The translations under genes and the position numbers were made by a program. 64,000 nucleotides of DNA from BOG-938 sp035524315. GTDB taxonomy: Bacteria; Pseudomonadota; Alphaproteobacteria; Caulobacterales; Caulobacteraceae. The DNA lies in the NCBI GenBank assembly GCA_035524315.1, contig DATKPD010000085.1:36132-100131 (forward strand). The letters are read 5' to 3'. Below, one piece after another: positions 26,176 through 35,655 of this stretch (position 1 is the first letter of the stretch; every line of letters begins with the position of its first letter). The notes beneath the pieces were generated by a model, which was not told where the DNA came from, searched no databases, and saw only the letters and a list, made by a program, of their open reading frames with translations.

Positions 26176-26942
26176 GCGGTCGGCTCGGCCGCGGCGTCCT
26201 TGTCGATCGTCATCATATAGTTGACCTCGACGTCGCTCGAACGCGACCAGCGCCCGGTGAGAGGGGCGTAGCTGACGCCGAAGGGGCCGGCGACCTGCAC
26301 CGGATCGCCCGCCACCATGTCCAGCACCTCGGCCGGCCTGATGAACTTCTTCCAGTCGTGGGTGCCGACGGGTAGCCAGCGCAGGATGTACTCCGCCCCG
26401 ATCACCGCCAGCGCCATGGACTTGGGCGTGCGGTTCAGTGTCGCCAGGATCATCACCCCGCCCGGCGCCAGCAGGCGCACGCAGTCGCGCAGGAAGGCGC
26501 CCGGATCGGCAACGTGCTCGATCACCTCCATATTGAGCACCACGTCGAACAGCGGCTCGCCCTGTTCGATCAGGGCCTCGGCGGTGGAGGCGCGGTAATC
26601 GATGTCGAGACCCTGTTCGGCCGCGTGGGCCCGTGCGGTGCCGATGTTGCGTTCCGAGGCGTCCACGCCGGTCACCGCGAACCCCAGCCGCGCCATCGGC
26701 TCGCTCAGCAGACCCCCGCCGCAGCCGATGTCGAGCAGGCGCAGGCCCTCGAACGGACGGCGCGCGGCCATGTCGCGCCCGAACCTCAGCGCCGCTTCGT
26801 CGCGGATGAAGGCCAGGCGCACGGGGTTGAACTTGTGCAGAGGCCGGAACTCGCCGTTCGGGTCCCACCATTTTGCGGCGAGGGCCGAAAACCGGGCCAC
26901 TTCGGCGTCGTCGATGCTCGATGGGGAAGATGCGGCGGACAT
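26172..26942 (-). CDS. ubiG: Ubiquinone biosynthesis O-methyltransferase UbiG
   Basis: A 256-residue UbiG, which carries out both O-methylations in ubiquinone synthesis. The family N-terminus is EVARFSALAAKWWDPNGEF, then PLHKFNPVRLAFI. The AdoMet motif I is LLDIGCGGGLLSEPMARL. The post-motif VLNMEVIEHVADPGAFL and GTHDWKKFI are UbiG-specific. It is divergent from lysC, with about 120 nt between starts. Confidence 0.96.
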   Translation of the reverse strand: MSAASSPSSIDDAEVARFSALAAKWWDPNGEFRPLHKFNPVRLAFIRDEAALRFGRDMAARRPFEGLRLLDIGCGGGLLSEPMARLGFAVTGVDASERNIGTARAHAAEQGLDIDYRASTAEALIEQGEPLFDVVLNMEVIEHVADPGAFLRDCVRLLAPGGVMILATLNRTPKSMALAVIGAEYILRWLPVGTHDWKKFIRPAEVLDMVAGDPVQVAGPFGVSYAPLTGRWSRSSDVEVNYMMTIDKDAAAEPTA

Positions 26943-27064
26943 GTCTGCGGCTATCCTTCAAGCCTTGGCAATTGCAGCCCGCGCCCAGCGCCGCTAGAAG
27001 GGCGCCCTTGCGCTGGAAGGCGGGATCGCTCCCGCTCCGGCAGCCATAGCGGGAGAACTGCTGC

Positions 27065-28312
27065 GTGTCGCGGCTGGTGATGAAATTTGGCGGGACCTCG
27101 GTGGCGGATCTGGAGCGGATCCGCCGTGTGGGACGCCTGGTCGCCGCGGAGGTCGCGGCCGGCCATCAGGTGGCGGTGGTGGTCTCGGCCATGTCGGGCA
27201 AGACCAACGAGCTGGTCGCCTGGACCGACGGCGCGGGCGCCGCGGCGGCTGGCCTGACCCCGTCCGACGACGAATACGACACGGTGGTCGCGTCGGGCGA
27301 GCAGGTCACGGCTGGTTTGCTGGCCATGACCCTGCGCAATATGGGCCTGAAGTCGCGCTCGTTTCTGGGCTGGCAGGTGCCGATCATCACCGACGACGCC
27401 CACGGCCGGGCGCGGATCGACGAGATTCCCGCCGATAATCTTCTGGCCGCGTTCGACGCGGGCGAAGTGGCGGTGATCGCGGGCTTCCAGGGCGTGACGC
27501 GCGACGGCCGCATCGCCACCCTCGGGCGCGGCGGGTCTGACACCAGCGCCGTGGCCGTCGCCGCGGCGGTGGGCGGGGCGTGCGACATCTACACCGACGT
27601 GGACGGGGTCTACACCACCGATCCGCGCATCGAACAACGGGCGCGCAAGCTGGCCAAGGTCTCCTATGAGGAGATGCTGGAAATGGCTTCGCTGGGCGCC
27701 AAGGTTTTGCAGACGCGTTCGGTGGAGCTGGCCATGGCCCAGCGCGTGCCGGTGCGCGTGCTGTCGAGTTTCGTCGAGCCGGGCGAAGCGCCCGGGCAGG
27801 GCACCATCGTGTGCGACGAGGAGGAGATCGTGGAAAAGCGTATCGTGAGCGGCGTGGCCTATAGCCGCGACGAGGCCAAGGTCACCCTTTACGGCCTGCC
27901 GGACCATCCAGGCGTGTCCTCGGCCATCTTCAGCCGCCTGGCCGACGCCAACGTCAATGTCGACATGATCGTGCAGAGCCACGCGCGCACCGCCGGCTCG
28001 GCCAACATGGAGTTTACCGTGGGCAAGCGCGACGCCGCGCGCGCGGTGGAGATCGTCAAGGGCGCCCAGGCCGAGATCGGCTTCGACGAAGTGGCGGTCA
28101 ACGAGGATGTGGCCAAGGTCTCGGTGATCGGCGTCGGCATGCGCAGTCACGCGGGCGTGGCCAAGACCATGTTCGGGGCGCTGGCCGAAAAAGGCGTCAA
28201 CATCCAGGTGATCTCGACATCGGAGATCAAGATCAGTGTGCTGATCGACGCCGCTTACACCGAACTGGCCGTGCGCGCCCTGCACGCCGCCTATGGCCTC
28301 GACCAGCTCTAA
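27065..28312 (+). CDS. lysC: Aspartate kinase
   Basis: A 415-residue aspartokinase that phosphorylates aspartate in the lysine/threonine/methionine pathway. The nucleotide-binding K-F-G-G-T-S-V is at the N-terminus, and GRGGSDTSAVAVAAA and TDVDGVYTTDPRI follow. Two ACT domains occupy about residues 265-415 and should mediate feedback inhibition. The start is GTG at 27065; the first internal ATG would remove the leading S-R-L-V. The gene converges with the response-regulator gene, with 15 nt between the stops. Confidence 0.96.
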   Translation: MSRLVMKFGGTSVADLERIRRVGRLVAAEVAAGHQVAVVVSAMSGKTNELVAWTDGAGAAAAGLTPSDDEYDTVVASGEQVTAGLLAMTLRNMGLKSRSFLGWQVPIITDDAHGRARIDEIPADNLLAAFDAGEVAVIAGFQGVTRDGRIATLGRGGSDTSAVAVAAAVGGACDIYTDVDGVYTTDPRIEQRARKLAKVSYEEMLEMASLGAKVLQTRSVELAMAQRVPVRVLSSFVEPGEAPGQGTIVCDEEEIVEKRIVSGVAYSRDEAKVTLYGLPDHPGVSSAIFSRLADANVNVDMIVQSHARTAGSANMEFTVGKRDAARAVEIVKGAQAEIGFDEVAVNEDVAKVSVIGVGMRSHAGVAKTMFGALAEKGVNIQVISTSEIKISVLIDAAYTELAVRALHAAYGLDQL

Positions 28313-28327
28313 GGTCAGCCGTCAAGG

Positions 28328-28699
28328 TCAGGCCGCAAGGCTATCGAGCGCCTTGGACAGGTCGGACAGGACGAAGGGCTTCTTCAAGGTCAAGGCGCTT
28401 TGGAACGGCGCCTCGATGCCGAGCGCGCCATAGCCGGTGGCGAACATGAAGGGCAGGCCCCGGTCGGACAGCACCTGGGCCACCGGAAACGAGGCTTCGC
28501 CGCTGAGGTTCACGTCCAGTATGGCCAGATCGGCCTCGGCCGTGCGCGCCAGGTCGAGCGCGCTGTCCAGCCGGCCGGCGACGCCGACCACCGTGTGGCC
28601 AAGGTCGGCGAGCATGTCCTCAAGCAGCATGGCGATCATCATCTCGTCTTCGACAACGATGATGCGCCGGCCGGCGGCGATCGCGCCTGGGGCCGTCAT
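28328..28699 (-). CDS. Receiver-only response regulator
   Basis: A 123-residue single-domain response regulator. The acidic pocket is VVEDE near residue 16, the phospho-accepting Asp is D62 in AILDVNLSGE, and the K-P motif LTLKKPFVL is at the end. There is no output domain, so it probably acts as a phosphorelay shuttle or signals through protein contacts. The ATG at 28699 overlaps the stop of the HWE kinase (ATGA), making the kinase its likely partner. Confidence 0.9.
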   Translation of the reverse strand: MTAPGAIAAGRRIIVVEDEMMIAMLLEDMLADLGHTVVGVAGRLDSALDLARTAEADLAILDVNLSGEASFPVAQVLSDRGLPFMFATGYGALGIEAPFQSALTLKKPFVLSDLSKALDSLAA

Positions 28700-29916
28700 C
28701 GCCACGCCTCCGCGCCCATCGGCGGCGGCGCGTCGATTTGGGCGGTGATCCGGCAGGTCAGGCCCGCCAGGGCGAAGGCGATATCGACCGTGCCGTTCAG
28801 GTCGGCCGGCAGGCCGCGCCGCAGAAGGCGCATGCCGAAGCCGGACCGTTCCGGCGTGTTCACCGGCGGGCCGCCGGTCTCCGTCCAATCGAGAGTCAAG
28901 GTCTGAGGTCCCGCATCATCGTTTGGGCAAAGCGCCCAGACCAGCTTAACGGTTCCCCGGTCGTTGGACAGACTTCCGTACTTTACCGCGTTTGTCGCCA
29001 ATTCGTGCAACGTCATCGACAGGCAGATCGCCGCCTTGGGCGATATGCGCAGGGGCGGCCCTTGCATCGTGATCCGCGGCGGGCTTTCGCCCAAATAGGG
29101 GCCGACCGCGCCCTGCACGATCTCATGCAGGTCCGCGTCTTCCCAGCGCGTCTCGTTCAGCACGTCATGGGCGGCGGCGAGCGCCTGGATCCGACCCGAC
29201 AGCGCTTCCTGGGCCTGGGTCGCCGAACCGGCGGCGCGGAAGCTCTGGGCCGCGATCGCCTGGACCATGGCCAAGGAGTTCTTCACGCGGTGATTGAGCT
29301 CGTTGACCATCACCTGCAGCCGCCGCTCGGACTGAAGCGCCTGGCGATAAAGCTCGTCGTAGCGCTCAGCTTCCTGGCGCAGCGAATTGTAGAGCTGGAT
29401 GTTCTTGAACGCCGTCGCGGCGGAGCGCGCCAGGGCCGCGAGCACATTCACCACTTCGGGGCTGTGCTCGCGCACCTCGTCCCAATAGGCGCCGATGGCC
29501 GCGAAGGGCGCTTCGTCTCCCACCGGGGTCATGATCAGACTGCGCACATAGGTGGGCCGATAGGCGTCGTGGGGAATGCGCGGGTCCGCGAAGATGTCGG
29601 GCACAACCGCCGCGCGGCGGTTGAGCATGGTCCAGCCCGAGATGCAGGCGGTGACCGGGAACTTCTGGCCGGCCCACAACGGCGCGTCGGAGTCCTCGGC
29701 CAGATAGTGGCAGCGATCCTCATCCCGCAGCACCACCGCCACGCCGCGGGCGCCCGACAGGCCTCGCGCCGATCGCCGCACGATCTCGATCACCTCGGCA
29801 GGATTGCGTGTGGCGCTGAGCAGTTCGATAGCGTGCGCCAAGCGCTCGAAATCCGCGCCGGCTTCGGGTGGGGCCATCGTATCGACTCGGTCCGGGGAGC
29901 GCCCGCCATAAGCCAT
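28696..29916 (-). CDS. GAF-domain HWE-type sensor histidine kinase
   Basis: A 406-residue soluble kinase. A GAF domain covers about residues 25-175. The phospho-accepting His is H209 in NELNHRVKNSLAM, and the HWE signature is complete: HELATNAVKYG (304-314) and W-T-E at 344-346. There are no membrane segments. The start at 29916 has AAGGTG with 8-nt spacing; MAPPE at 29877 is an alternative. HWE kinases are especially common in alphaproteobacteria and often act in light or general stress signalling, but the input here is unknown. It is coupled to the receiver protein. Confidence 0.9.
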   Translation of the reverse strand: MAYGGRSPDRVDTMAPPEAGADFERLAHAIELLSATRNPAEVIEIVRRSARGLSGARGVAVVLRDEDRCHYLAEDSDAPLWAGQKFPVTACISGWTMLNRRAAVVPDIFADPRIPHDAYRPTYVRSLIMTPVGDEAPFAAIGAYWDEVREHSPEVVNVLAALARSAATAFKNIQLYNSLRQEAERYDELYRQALQSERRLQVMVNELNHRVKNSLAMVQAIAAQSFRAAGSATQAQEALSGRIQALAAAHDVLNETRWEDADLHEIVQGAVGPYLGESPPRITMQGPPLRISPKAAICLSMTLHELATNAVKYGSLSNDRGTVKLVWALCPNDDAGPQTLTLDWTETGGPPVNTPERSGFGMRLLRRGLPADLNGTVDIAFALAGLTCRITAQIDAPPPMGAEAWR

Positions 29917-30109
29917 AGTGGAGCACCTTGGGTGAACTCAACTCAGAGCATAACCGCCGAGGGATACCAGACAACCGTCACCGCTGCTGCGTTGGGAGCA
30001 AATTCGCCGTAGCTTCGTCGCAGACCCCAATCAAACGACCTCAATCCAGACAGGGCCTCTCCCGCCATCGGCCGCGACAGGCTAGAAGGCGCTCAACCAA
30101 GGAGACTCG

Positions 30110-32374
30110 ATGGCGATCACAGGCCTTGCCGCTCGCGGACCGCGCAGCCTCTTGCGCCAGATTCGCGAAGCCCTGGCGAGCGGGGGCCCGGCCCAGGCGC
30201 GGCTCGACATGGTCGTGCGGATCATCGCCTTGTCGATGGTGGCCGAGGTCTGTTCCCTGTACCTGCGCCGCGCCACCGGCGATCTGGAGCTTTTCGCCAC
30301 CGAGGGCCTCAATCCCGACGCCGTGCACAATACGCGGTTGAAGCCTGGCGAGGGTTTGGTGGGCGAGATCATGCGCCTGGCTCGGCCGCTCAACTTGGCG
30401 GATGCGCCCAACAATCCCTCGTTCTCCTACCGGCCCGAAACGGGCGAAGATCCCTACCACGCCTTCCTCGGCGTGCCGCTGCTGCGTGGCGGCCGGGCGA
30501 TCGGGGTGATCGTGGTGCAGAACCGCACCGAGCGCGTCTACACCGACGATGAGGTCGAGGATCTGCAGATCATCGCCATGGTCCTGTCCGAGATGGTGGC
30601 GGGCGGCGAACTGGTCGGCGAAGAAGAGCTCAAGGGCGTCGAGATCGCGCCGCACAAGCCCGAGCGTCTCAAGGGTCTGAAGCTGGCGGAGGGGCTGGCT
30701 TACGGCGAGGCGGTGCTGCATGAGGCGCCGGTCGCCTCCGAGCAACTGCTGTCGGAGGACGCCACACGCGAGGAAGAGCGGTTGGCCGAGGCGATCGGCG
30801 CTTTGCAGGCCCAGATCGACACCATGCTCGATGGCCAGCACGGCATCGTCGGCCCGTCGTTCGAGGTGCTCGAGACCTATCGCATGTTCGCCCATTCCAG
30901 CGGGTGGAACCGTTCGCTGGAGGAGGCGGTGCGCTCGGGCCTGACGGCCGAAGCCGCGGTCAACCGGGTGCGCTCGGAACACCGGGCGCGCCTCAGCCAG
31001 GCGCGCGACCCCTACATGCGCGAGCGGCTGCACGATCTGGAGGACCTGAACGACCGGCTGCTGCGCCACCTGTCGGGCAAGGGGACGGGCGCGCGCATCC
31101 TGCCCGACAACGCCATCCTGATCGCGCGTAATCTCGGGCCCGCCGACCTGCTGGAATACGACCGCACCAAGCTTAAGGGCGTGCTGCTCGAAGAGGGCTC
31201 GGGCTTCAGCCACGCGGCGATCATCGCCCGGGCGATGGACATTCCCCTGATGGGCCGCCTGCCGGGCCTGCGCGACCGGGTGTCGGAGGGCGACCGGGTC
31301 ATCATCGACGCCGACAGCGGCGAGGCCTATCTGCGGCCGCGCCCTGACGTGATTGAGGCGGTGCTGTCACGGATCGAGACGCGCAACCAGCGCCGGGCCG
31401 AATTCGCCCGCCTGCGCGACACACCGGCCATCACCCGCGACGGCGCCAAGATCACCTTGCTGATGAACGCCGGCCTGGCGGTTGACGTCGACATCCTGCA
31501 CGAGACCGGGGCCGAGGGCATCGGCCTGTTCCGCACCGAATTCCAGTTCATGGTGGCCGAGCAGCTGCCCCGGCTGGAAGCGCAGACCCAACTCTATTCC
31601 CACGTCATCGACGGCGCGGGCGACTTGCCGGTGACCTTCCGCACCCTGGACCTGGGCGGCGACAAGGTGCTGCCGTATCTGGAGGCCGAGCGCGAGGAAA
31701 ATCCCGCCCTCGGTTGGCGTGCGGTGCGGCTGGGCCTCGACCGTCCAGCCCTGCTGCGGTTGCAGCTGCGCGCGCTAATCTGGGCGGCCAAGGGACGCGA
31801 GCTGCGGGTGATGTTCCCGCTGGTGACAACGGTCGAGGAATTCAAGGCGGCCCGGTCCCTGGTCGATCACGAAATGGCCTGGGCCGAGCGGCGCGGCCGG
31901 GCCACGCCGAGCGTGCTGCGCGTGGGGGTGATGGTCGAGGCGCCGGCCCTGGTGTGGCACCTGGACGCGCTGTTGCCGATGGTCGATTTCGTGTCGGTCG
32001 GCACCAACGACCTGATGCAGTATCTGTTCGCGGCGGATCGCGGCAACACCCGTGTCAGCGAGCGCTACGACTTCCTCTCACCGCCGGCGCTGCGGGTGAT
32101 GAAGACGATCCAGGACGCCTGCGCGGAATCCGGCACACCGGTGTCGGTATGCGGAGAAATGGCCGGCCGGCCGTTGGAAGCCTTCGTTCTCGTGGCTCTC
32201 GGGTTCGACCGCCTGTCCATGCCGCCGTCAGGCGTCGGGCCGGTCAAGCGTATGGTGCTGTCGCTCGACCGCGAGGCGGCTCGCCGCGGCGTCACGAATC
32301 TCCTTAAGGTTTCCTCAGGGTCGCTCCGATCGGAGATCGAGACCCTGGCCCGTAAGCTTTATGTCGCAGTTTAA
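30110..32374 (+). CDS. ptsP: Phosphoenolpyruvate-protein phosphotransferase PtsP (EI-Ntr)
   Basis: A 754-residue enzyme I of the nitrogen phosphotransferase system. A GAF domain occupies about residues 25-165. The phospho-His domain has GSGFSHAAIIARAMDIP (His about 368). The PEP-binding TIM barrel has LFRTEFQFM, VSVGTNDLMQYLFAADRGN and the catalytic Cys in PVSVCGEMAGRP. It takes phosphate from PEP and passes it to NPr. The start has AAGGAG at 30099-30104 with 5-nt spacing. Confidence 0.97.
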   Translation: MAITGLAARGPRSLLRQIREALASGGPAQARLDMVVRIIALSMVAEVCSLYLRRATGDLELFATEGLNPDAVHNTRLKPGEGLVGEIMRLARPLNLADAPNNPSFSYRPETGEDPYHAFLGVPLLRGGRAIGVIVVQNRTERVYTDDEVEDLQIIAMVLSEMVAGGELVGEEELKGVEIAPHKPERLKGLKLAEGLAYGEAVLHEAPVASEQLLSEDATREEERLAEAIGALQAQIDTMLDGQHGIVGPSFEVLETYRMFAHSSGWNRSLEEAVRSGLTAEAAVNRVRSEHRARLSQARDPYMRERLHDLEDLNDRLLRHLSGKGTGARILPDNAILIARNLGPADLLEYDRTKLKGVLLEEGSGFSHAAIIARAMDIPLMGRLPGLRDRVSEGDRVIIDADSGEAYLRPRPDVIEAVLSRIETRNQRRAEFARLRDTPAITRDGAKITLLMNAGLAVDVDILHETGAEGIGLFRTEFQFMVAEQLPRLEAQTQLYSHVIDGAGDLPVTFRTLDLGGDKVLPYLEAEREENPALGWRAVRLGLDRPALLRLQLRALIWAAKGRELRVMFPLVTTVEEFKAARSLVDHEMAWAERRGRATPSVLRVGVMVEAPALVWHLDALLPMVDFVSVGTNDLMQYLFAADRGNTRVSERYDFLSPPALRVMKTIQDACAESGTPVSVCGEMAGRPLEAFVLVALGFDRLSMPPSGVGPVKRMVLSLDREAARRGVTNLLKVSSGSLRSEIETLARKLYVAV

Positions 32375-32542
32375 GCCGTTGAATTTGGTGGAATTGCTTG
32401 GTATCGACAAAGCGTTCTTAACAAAATTGACGGTACCTTCGCCCCAAACATGGGGCGGACGGTCTTGGGCAAGACGTTTCGAACGGAAACAACAGTGGTC
32501 GCGCATGAGGGGACTGGCGCGACAGCTGGGGAGATCGGGCCG

Positions 32543-33439
32543 ATGGTTCAGGCCGTCGGCGGTGAGATCAGCGAGGGGATCGTACCGTTTATGAGCGGCG
32601 GTGAGGGGTTTGGCGGGGCGCTGCGGGCGCTGCGCGAATCTCGTGGTCTGAGTTTGGAAGACGTCGCCGAGGTCACTCGGATTCGTCGCGCTTACCTCGC
32701 GGCGCTCGAGGAAATGCGTCTCGACCAATTGCCTTCTCGTCCCTTCGCCATCGGCTATGTGCGCGCCTACGCCCAGGTTTTGGGCGTCGACCCTGACGCC
32801 GTGGTGGCCAAGTTCAAGCAATGTGCTCCGTCCGACGACGCCCCTCTGCAGGCGCCGACCGGCGTGCGCCGTCAGCGCGATCCTCGACTGTCGGTGGCGG
32901 CGGGCGCCGCGGGCGTGGTGGTCACGGCGGTGCTGATCTGGAACGTGGCGCAACATGCGGTCGCCGGCGACGGCCCCGCATCGCCGCCCGCGCCGGTCCT
33001 GGCGGTCGCGTCTCCGGTGGCGCTGCACGGCCCGGTGCCGGTCGGTGCGGCCCAGCCCGCGCCGCCCGAATCCGACGTTCCCAAGCCCTACATCACGCCG
33101 GGCCTGGCGCCCGTCTCGGCCTCCGCCGCGCCGCAGACCGACGCTATCGCCGAGCCGGCGCAATTCGTCGCCAAGGGCGCGGTCTTTGGCGCGCCGGCCG
33201 GCCAGTCGCCGGTGACGCTTCAGGCCGCAAAGCCCGCCTCGCTTGTTGTGCGCGGCCCGGACGGGACGGTCTATTTCGCCCGGCAGTTGGCTGCGGGGGA
33301 ATCCTATCGCGCGCCGGTTGCGGTCAAGGGCCTCGTGGTCGACGTTTCCGAGCCGCAGGCGTTCTACGTCTATCTGAACGGCGCGGCGCATGGGCAGCTC
33401 GCGGCGAGCCAGACCCCGGTCGAGAAACTGGCCAGCTAA
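32543..33439 (+). CDS. RodZ-like membrane protein with N-terminal HTH
   Basis: A protein of about 298 residues with the RodZ layout: a Cro/C1-type HTH (GGALRALRESRGLSLEDVAE, then YLAALEE and FAIGYVRAYAQ), one membrane helix (SVAAGAAGVVVTAVLIW), a Pro/Ala-rich linker and a C-terminal beta domain (about 230-298) like DUF4115. RodZ links the MreB cytoskeleton to the envelope; this one could be that or a paralogue. The start is uncertain: ATG at 32450, 32543 (GGGAGA upstream) and 32591 are all in frame and all precede the HTH. The region before it is AT-rich and probably promoter-bearing. Confidence 0.78.
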   Translation: MVQAVGGEISEGIVPFMSGGEGFGGALRALRESRGLSLEDVAEVTRIRRAYLAALEEMRLDQLPSRPFAIGYVRAYAQVLGVDPDAVVAKFKQCAPSDDAPLQAPTGVRRQRDPRLSVAAGAAGVVVTAVLIWNVAQHAVAGDGPASPPAPVLAVASPVALHGPVPVGAAQPAPPESDVPKPYITPGLAPVSASAAPQTDAIAEPAQFVAKGAVFGAPAGQSPVTLQAAKPASLVVRGPDGTVYFARQLAAGESYRAPVAVKGLVVDVSEPQAFYVYLNGAAHGQLAASQTPVEKLAS

Positions 33440-33502
33440 GCGGGCCCTCTGGCCTGGGACAGGCATATCGCCGTTCGGCCAACTTGGCGCTATGATGCCC
33501 CG

Positions 33503-34513
33503 ATGAGCGCGTCGAACCAGACCGAAAGCGTGACGGGCCGGTTTTCACGGCGCCGCGCGGCCGGTCTGCTGACCGTCGGCGCCATCCTGGCGCCCTGGTG
33601 CGCGCGCGCTCAGCCCGCTGCTTCCGCTGCGCCTCTTGCGCCCGCCACGCCGCCCGTCGGCGACGCGGCCGCCCCCGATGTGGTCGCGGCCAAGGACCTG
33701 CAGGACCGCATGACCGTGCCGGTCATGGTCGATGGCAAAGGCCCCTACGCCTTTATCGTCGATACCGGCTCGAACCGGTCGGCGGTGTCCGACGCTCTGG
33801 TCCAGACTCTGGGGCTGGTGTCGGCCGGCCAATTGGTGGTCCAGACGGCGACAGCCCAGGGCGTCGCCGACAGCGTCAATGTGGGGCGGTTGAGCGTCGG
33901 CGTGCGCGAAACGCGCGATTTGCGCGCGCCGGTGTTCAAGCGCGAAGACATCGGCGCGGACGGGCTGCTCGGGATCGACGCCCTGGCCGACCAGAAGATC
34001 GTGATGGATTTCCGGGCCAAACAGATGAGCATCCTGGCCTCCTCGGCCCGCGACGGACCGGGCGAGGTGGTGGTGTCCGCGCGCAGCCGTTATGGCCAGC
34101 TGATCCTGGTGGATTCGTCCTTCGACGACACCGACCTTTACGTGGTCATCGACACGGGGGGAGAGGCGTCCATCGCCAATTCGCGATTCCGGGCCCTGGT
34201 TCAGCGCAAGCGGCGTGAGCAAGTGGCGGTCGGCCAGGTGATCAGCGTGACCGGCGTGGCGGCCGACGCGGACTTCGACGTCCTGCCGCGCGTGCGCGTG
34301 GGCGGGGTTCAGCTGTTCAACCTGCCGGTCGCCTACGCTGATGTGCATGCGTTCGAGGAGTTTGGCCTGCAGTCCCGTCCGGCCATGCTGCTGGGCATGG
34401 ACGTGCTGCGCCACTTCGACCGGGTGTCGGTCGATTTCAAGGCGCGCCGGGTGCGTTTCCTGCTGCCCGCGGACGCCTTGCCGCCCGATCAGGTTCCGAT
34501 CACCGTCGGCTGA
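33503..34513 (+). CDS. Tat-exported aspartic protease (retropepsin-like, two D-T-G sites)
   Basis: A 336-residue protein with a Tat-type leader (FSRRRAAGLL, then a hydrophobic stretch and A-R-A-Q). Two aspartic-protease signatures occur in one chain: FIVDTGSNRSAVSD and YVVIDTGGEASIANS. Each is followed by a GLLGIDALAD- or MLLGMDVLRHFD-type flap-side motif. Retropepsin-like proteases usually have one D-T-G and dimerise, so this appears to be an internally duplicated, pepsin-like arrangement. It probably acts in the periplasm; the substrate is unknown. Confidence 0.82.
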   Translation: MSASNQTESVTGRFSRRRAAGLLTVGAILAPWCARAQPAASAAPLAPATPPVGDAAAPDVVAAKDLQDRMTVPVMVDGKGPYAFIVDTGSNRSAVSDALVQTLGLVSAGQLVVQTATAQGVADSVNVGRLSVGVRETRDLRAPVFKREDIGADGLLGIDALADQKIVMDFRAKQMSILASSARDGPGEVVVSARSRYGQLILVDSSFDDTDLYVVIDTGGEASIANSRFRALVQRKRREQVAVGQVISVTGVAADADFDVLPRVRVGGVQLFNLPVAYADVHAFEEFGLQSRPAMLLGMDVLRHFDRVSVDFKARRVRFLLPADALPPDQVPITVG

Positions 34514-34581
34514 CCGGTCCAGGGGGTTCGACAAGGCGGCGGCGCCTGCGCTAAGAGCGCGTCTCTTTGCAAGGATGCCCG

Positions 34582-35655
34582 ATGCGCCTTCCCCAGGCCA
34601 AGCTCGATCAGGTGCTCGACCGTTTCCACCAGGTGGAGGCGCGCATGGGCGCGGCCTCGGATGGCAACGAGATCGTACGCCTGGGCAAGGAGTACGCCGA
34701 GCTCAAGCCCGTGGCCGACGCGGTCGCCGCGCTCAGCCGCGTACGCGCCGAGCGGCCGGAGCTGGAGGAAATGGCGCGCGCGGACGATGCGGATATGTCG
34801 GCCCTTGCGCGCGACGAGCTGGAGGCGCTGGACGCGCGCCTGCCGGGCCTTGAGCGGGACGTGGCGCTGCTGCTGGCGCCGAAGGACAAGGACGAGAACG
34901 CCTCGGCCATTCTGGAAGTGCGCGCGGGCACGGGCGGGGACGAGGCGGCCCTGTTCGCGGGCGACCTGTTCCGCATGTACCAGCGCTTCGCCGCCGCGCG
35001 TGGCTGGCGGGTGGAGGTGGAGAGCGCGTCCGAAGGCGAGATGGGCGGCTACAAGGAAATCATTGCCTCGATCACCGGCGACGGGGTGTTCGGCCAGCTG
35101 AAGTTCGAGAGCGGCGTTCACCGGGTGCAACGCGTGCCCGACACCGAGACTCAGGGGCGCATCCACACCTCGGCGGCGACCGTGGCTGTGCTGCCCGAAG
35201 CCGAGGACGTAGAAATCGAGATCAACGACTCCGATCTGCGGATCGACACCTATCGCTCGTCCGGCGCGGGCGGCCAGCACGTCAACAAGACTGACTCAGC
35301 TGTGCGCATTACCCACCTGCCCACGGGCGTGGTGGTGACCTCCTCGGAAAAGTCGCAGCACCAGAACCGCGCCAAGGCGATGAAGGTGCTCAAGGCCCGG
35401 CTCTACGACATGCAGCGCACGGCGCTGGACAACGAGCGGGCCGAGGCGCGCAAGAGCCAGGTCGGCTCGGGCGACCGCTCGGAGCGCATCCGCACCTACA
35501 ACTTCCCGCAAGGCCGGGTGACCGACCACCGCATCAACCTGACGCTCTACAACCTGCCCAAGGTGATGGAGGGCGAGCTCGACGACGTGATCAACGCCCT
35601 GATCGCCGATGACCAGGCCGCGCGACTGGCGGCGCTGGAGGACAGCTTCGACTAG
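34582..35655 (+). CDS. prfA: Peptide chain release factor 1
   Basis: A 357-residue RF1. The peptidyl-tRNA hydrolysis motif G-G-Q is at residues 230-232 within SSGAGGQHVNKTDSAVRIT. The stop-codon recognition region (about 185-200) lies in DTETQGRIHTSAATVAVLP, with the P-x-T of RF1 replaced by an equivalent D-T-E-T stretch, as in other RF1s. The start at 34582 has AAGGA at 34571-34575; a TTG at 34567 would add five residues. The stop overlaps by 4 bp that of the convergent AI-2E gene. prmC, whose product methylates this G-G-Q, is about 3 kb away. Confidence 0.97.
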   Translation: MRLPQAKLDQVLDRFHQVEARMGAASDGNEIVRLGKEYAELKPVADAVAALSRVRAERPELEEMARADDADMSALARDELEALDARLPGLERDVALLLAPKDKDENASAILEVRAGTGGDEAALFAGDLFRMYQRFAAARGWRVEVESASEGEMGGYKEIIASITGDGVFGQLKFESGVHRVQRVPDTETQGRIHTSAATVAVLPEAEDVEIEINDSDLRIDTYRSSGAGGQHVNKTDSAVRITHLPTGVVVTSSEKSQHQNRAKAMKVLKARLYDMQRTALDNERAEARKSQVGSGDRSERIRTYNFPQGRVTDHRINLTLYNLPKVMEGELDDVINALIADDQAARLAALEDSFD

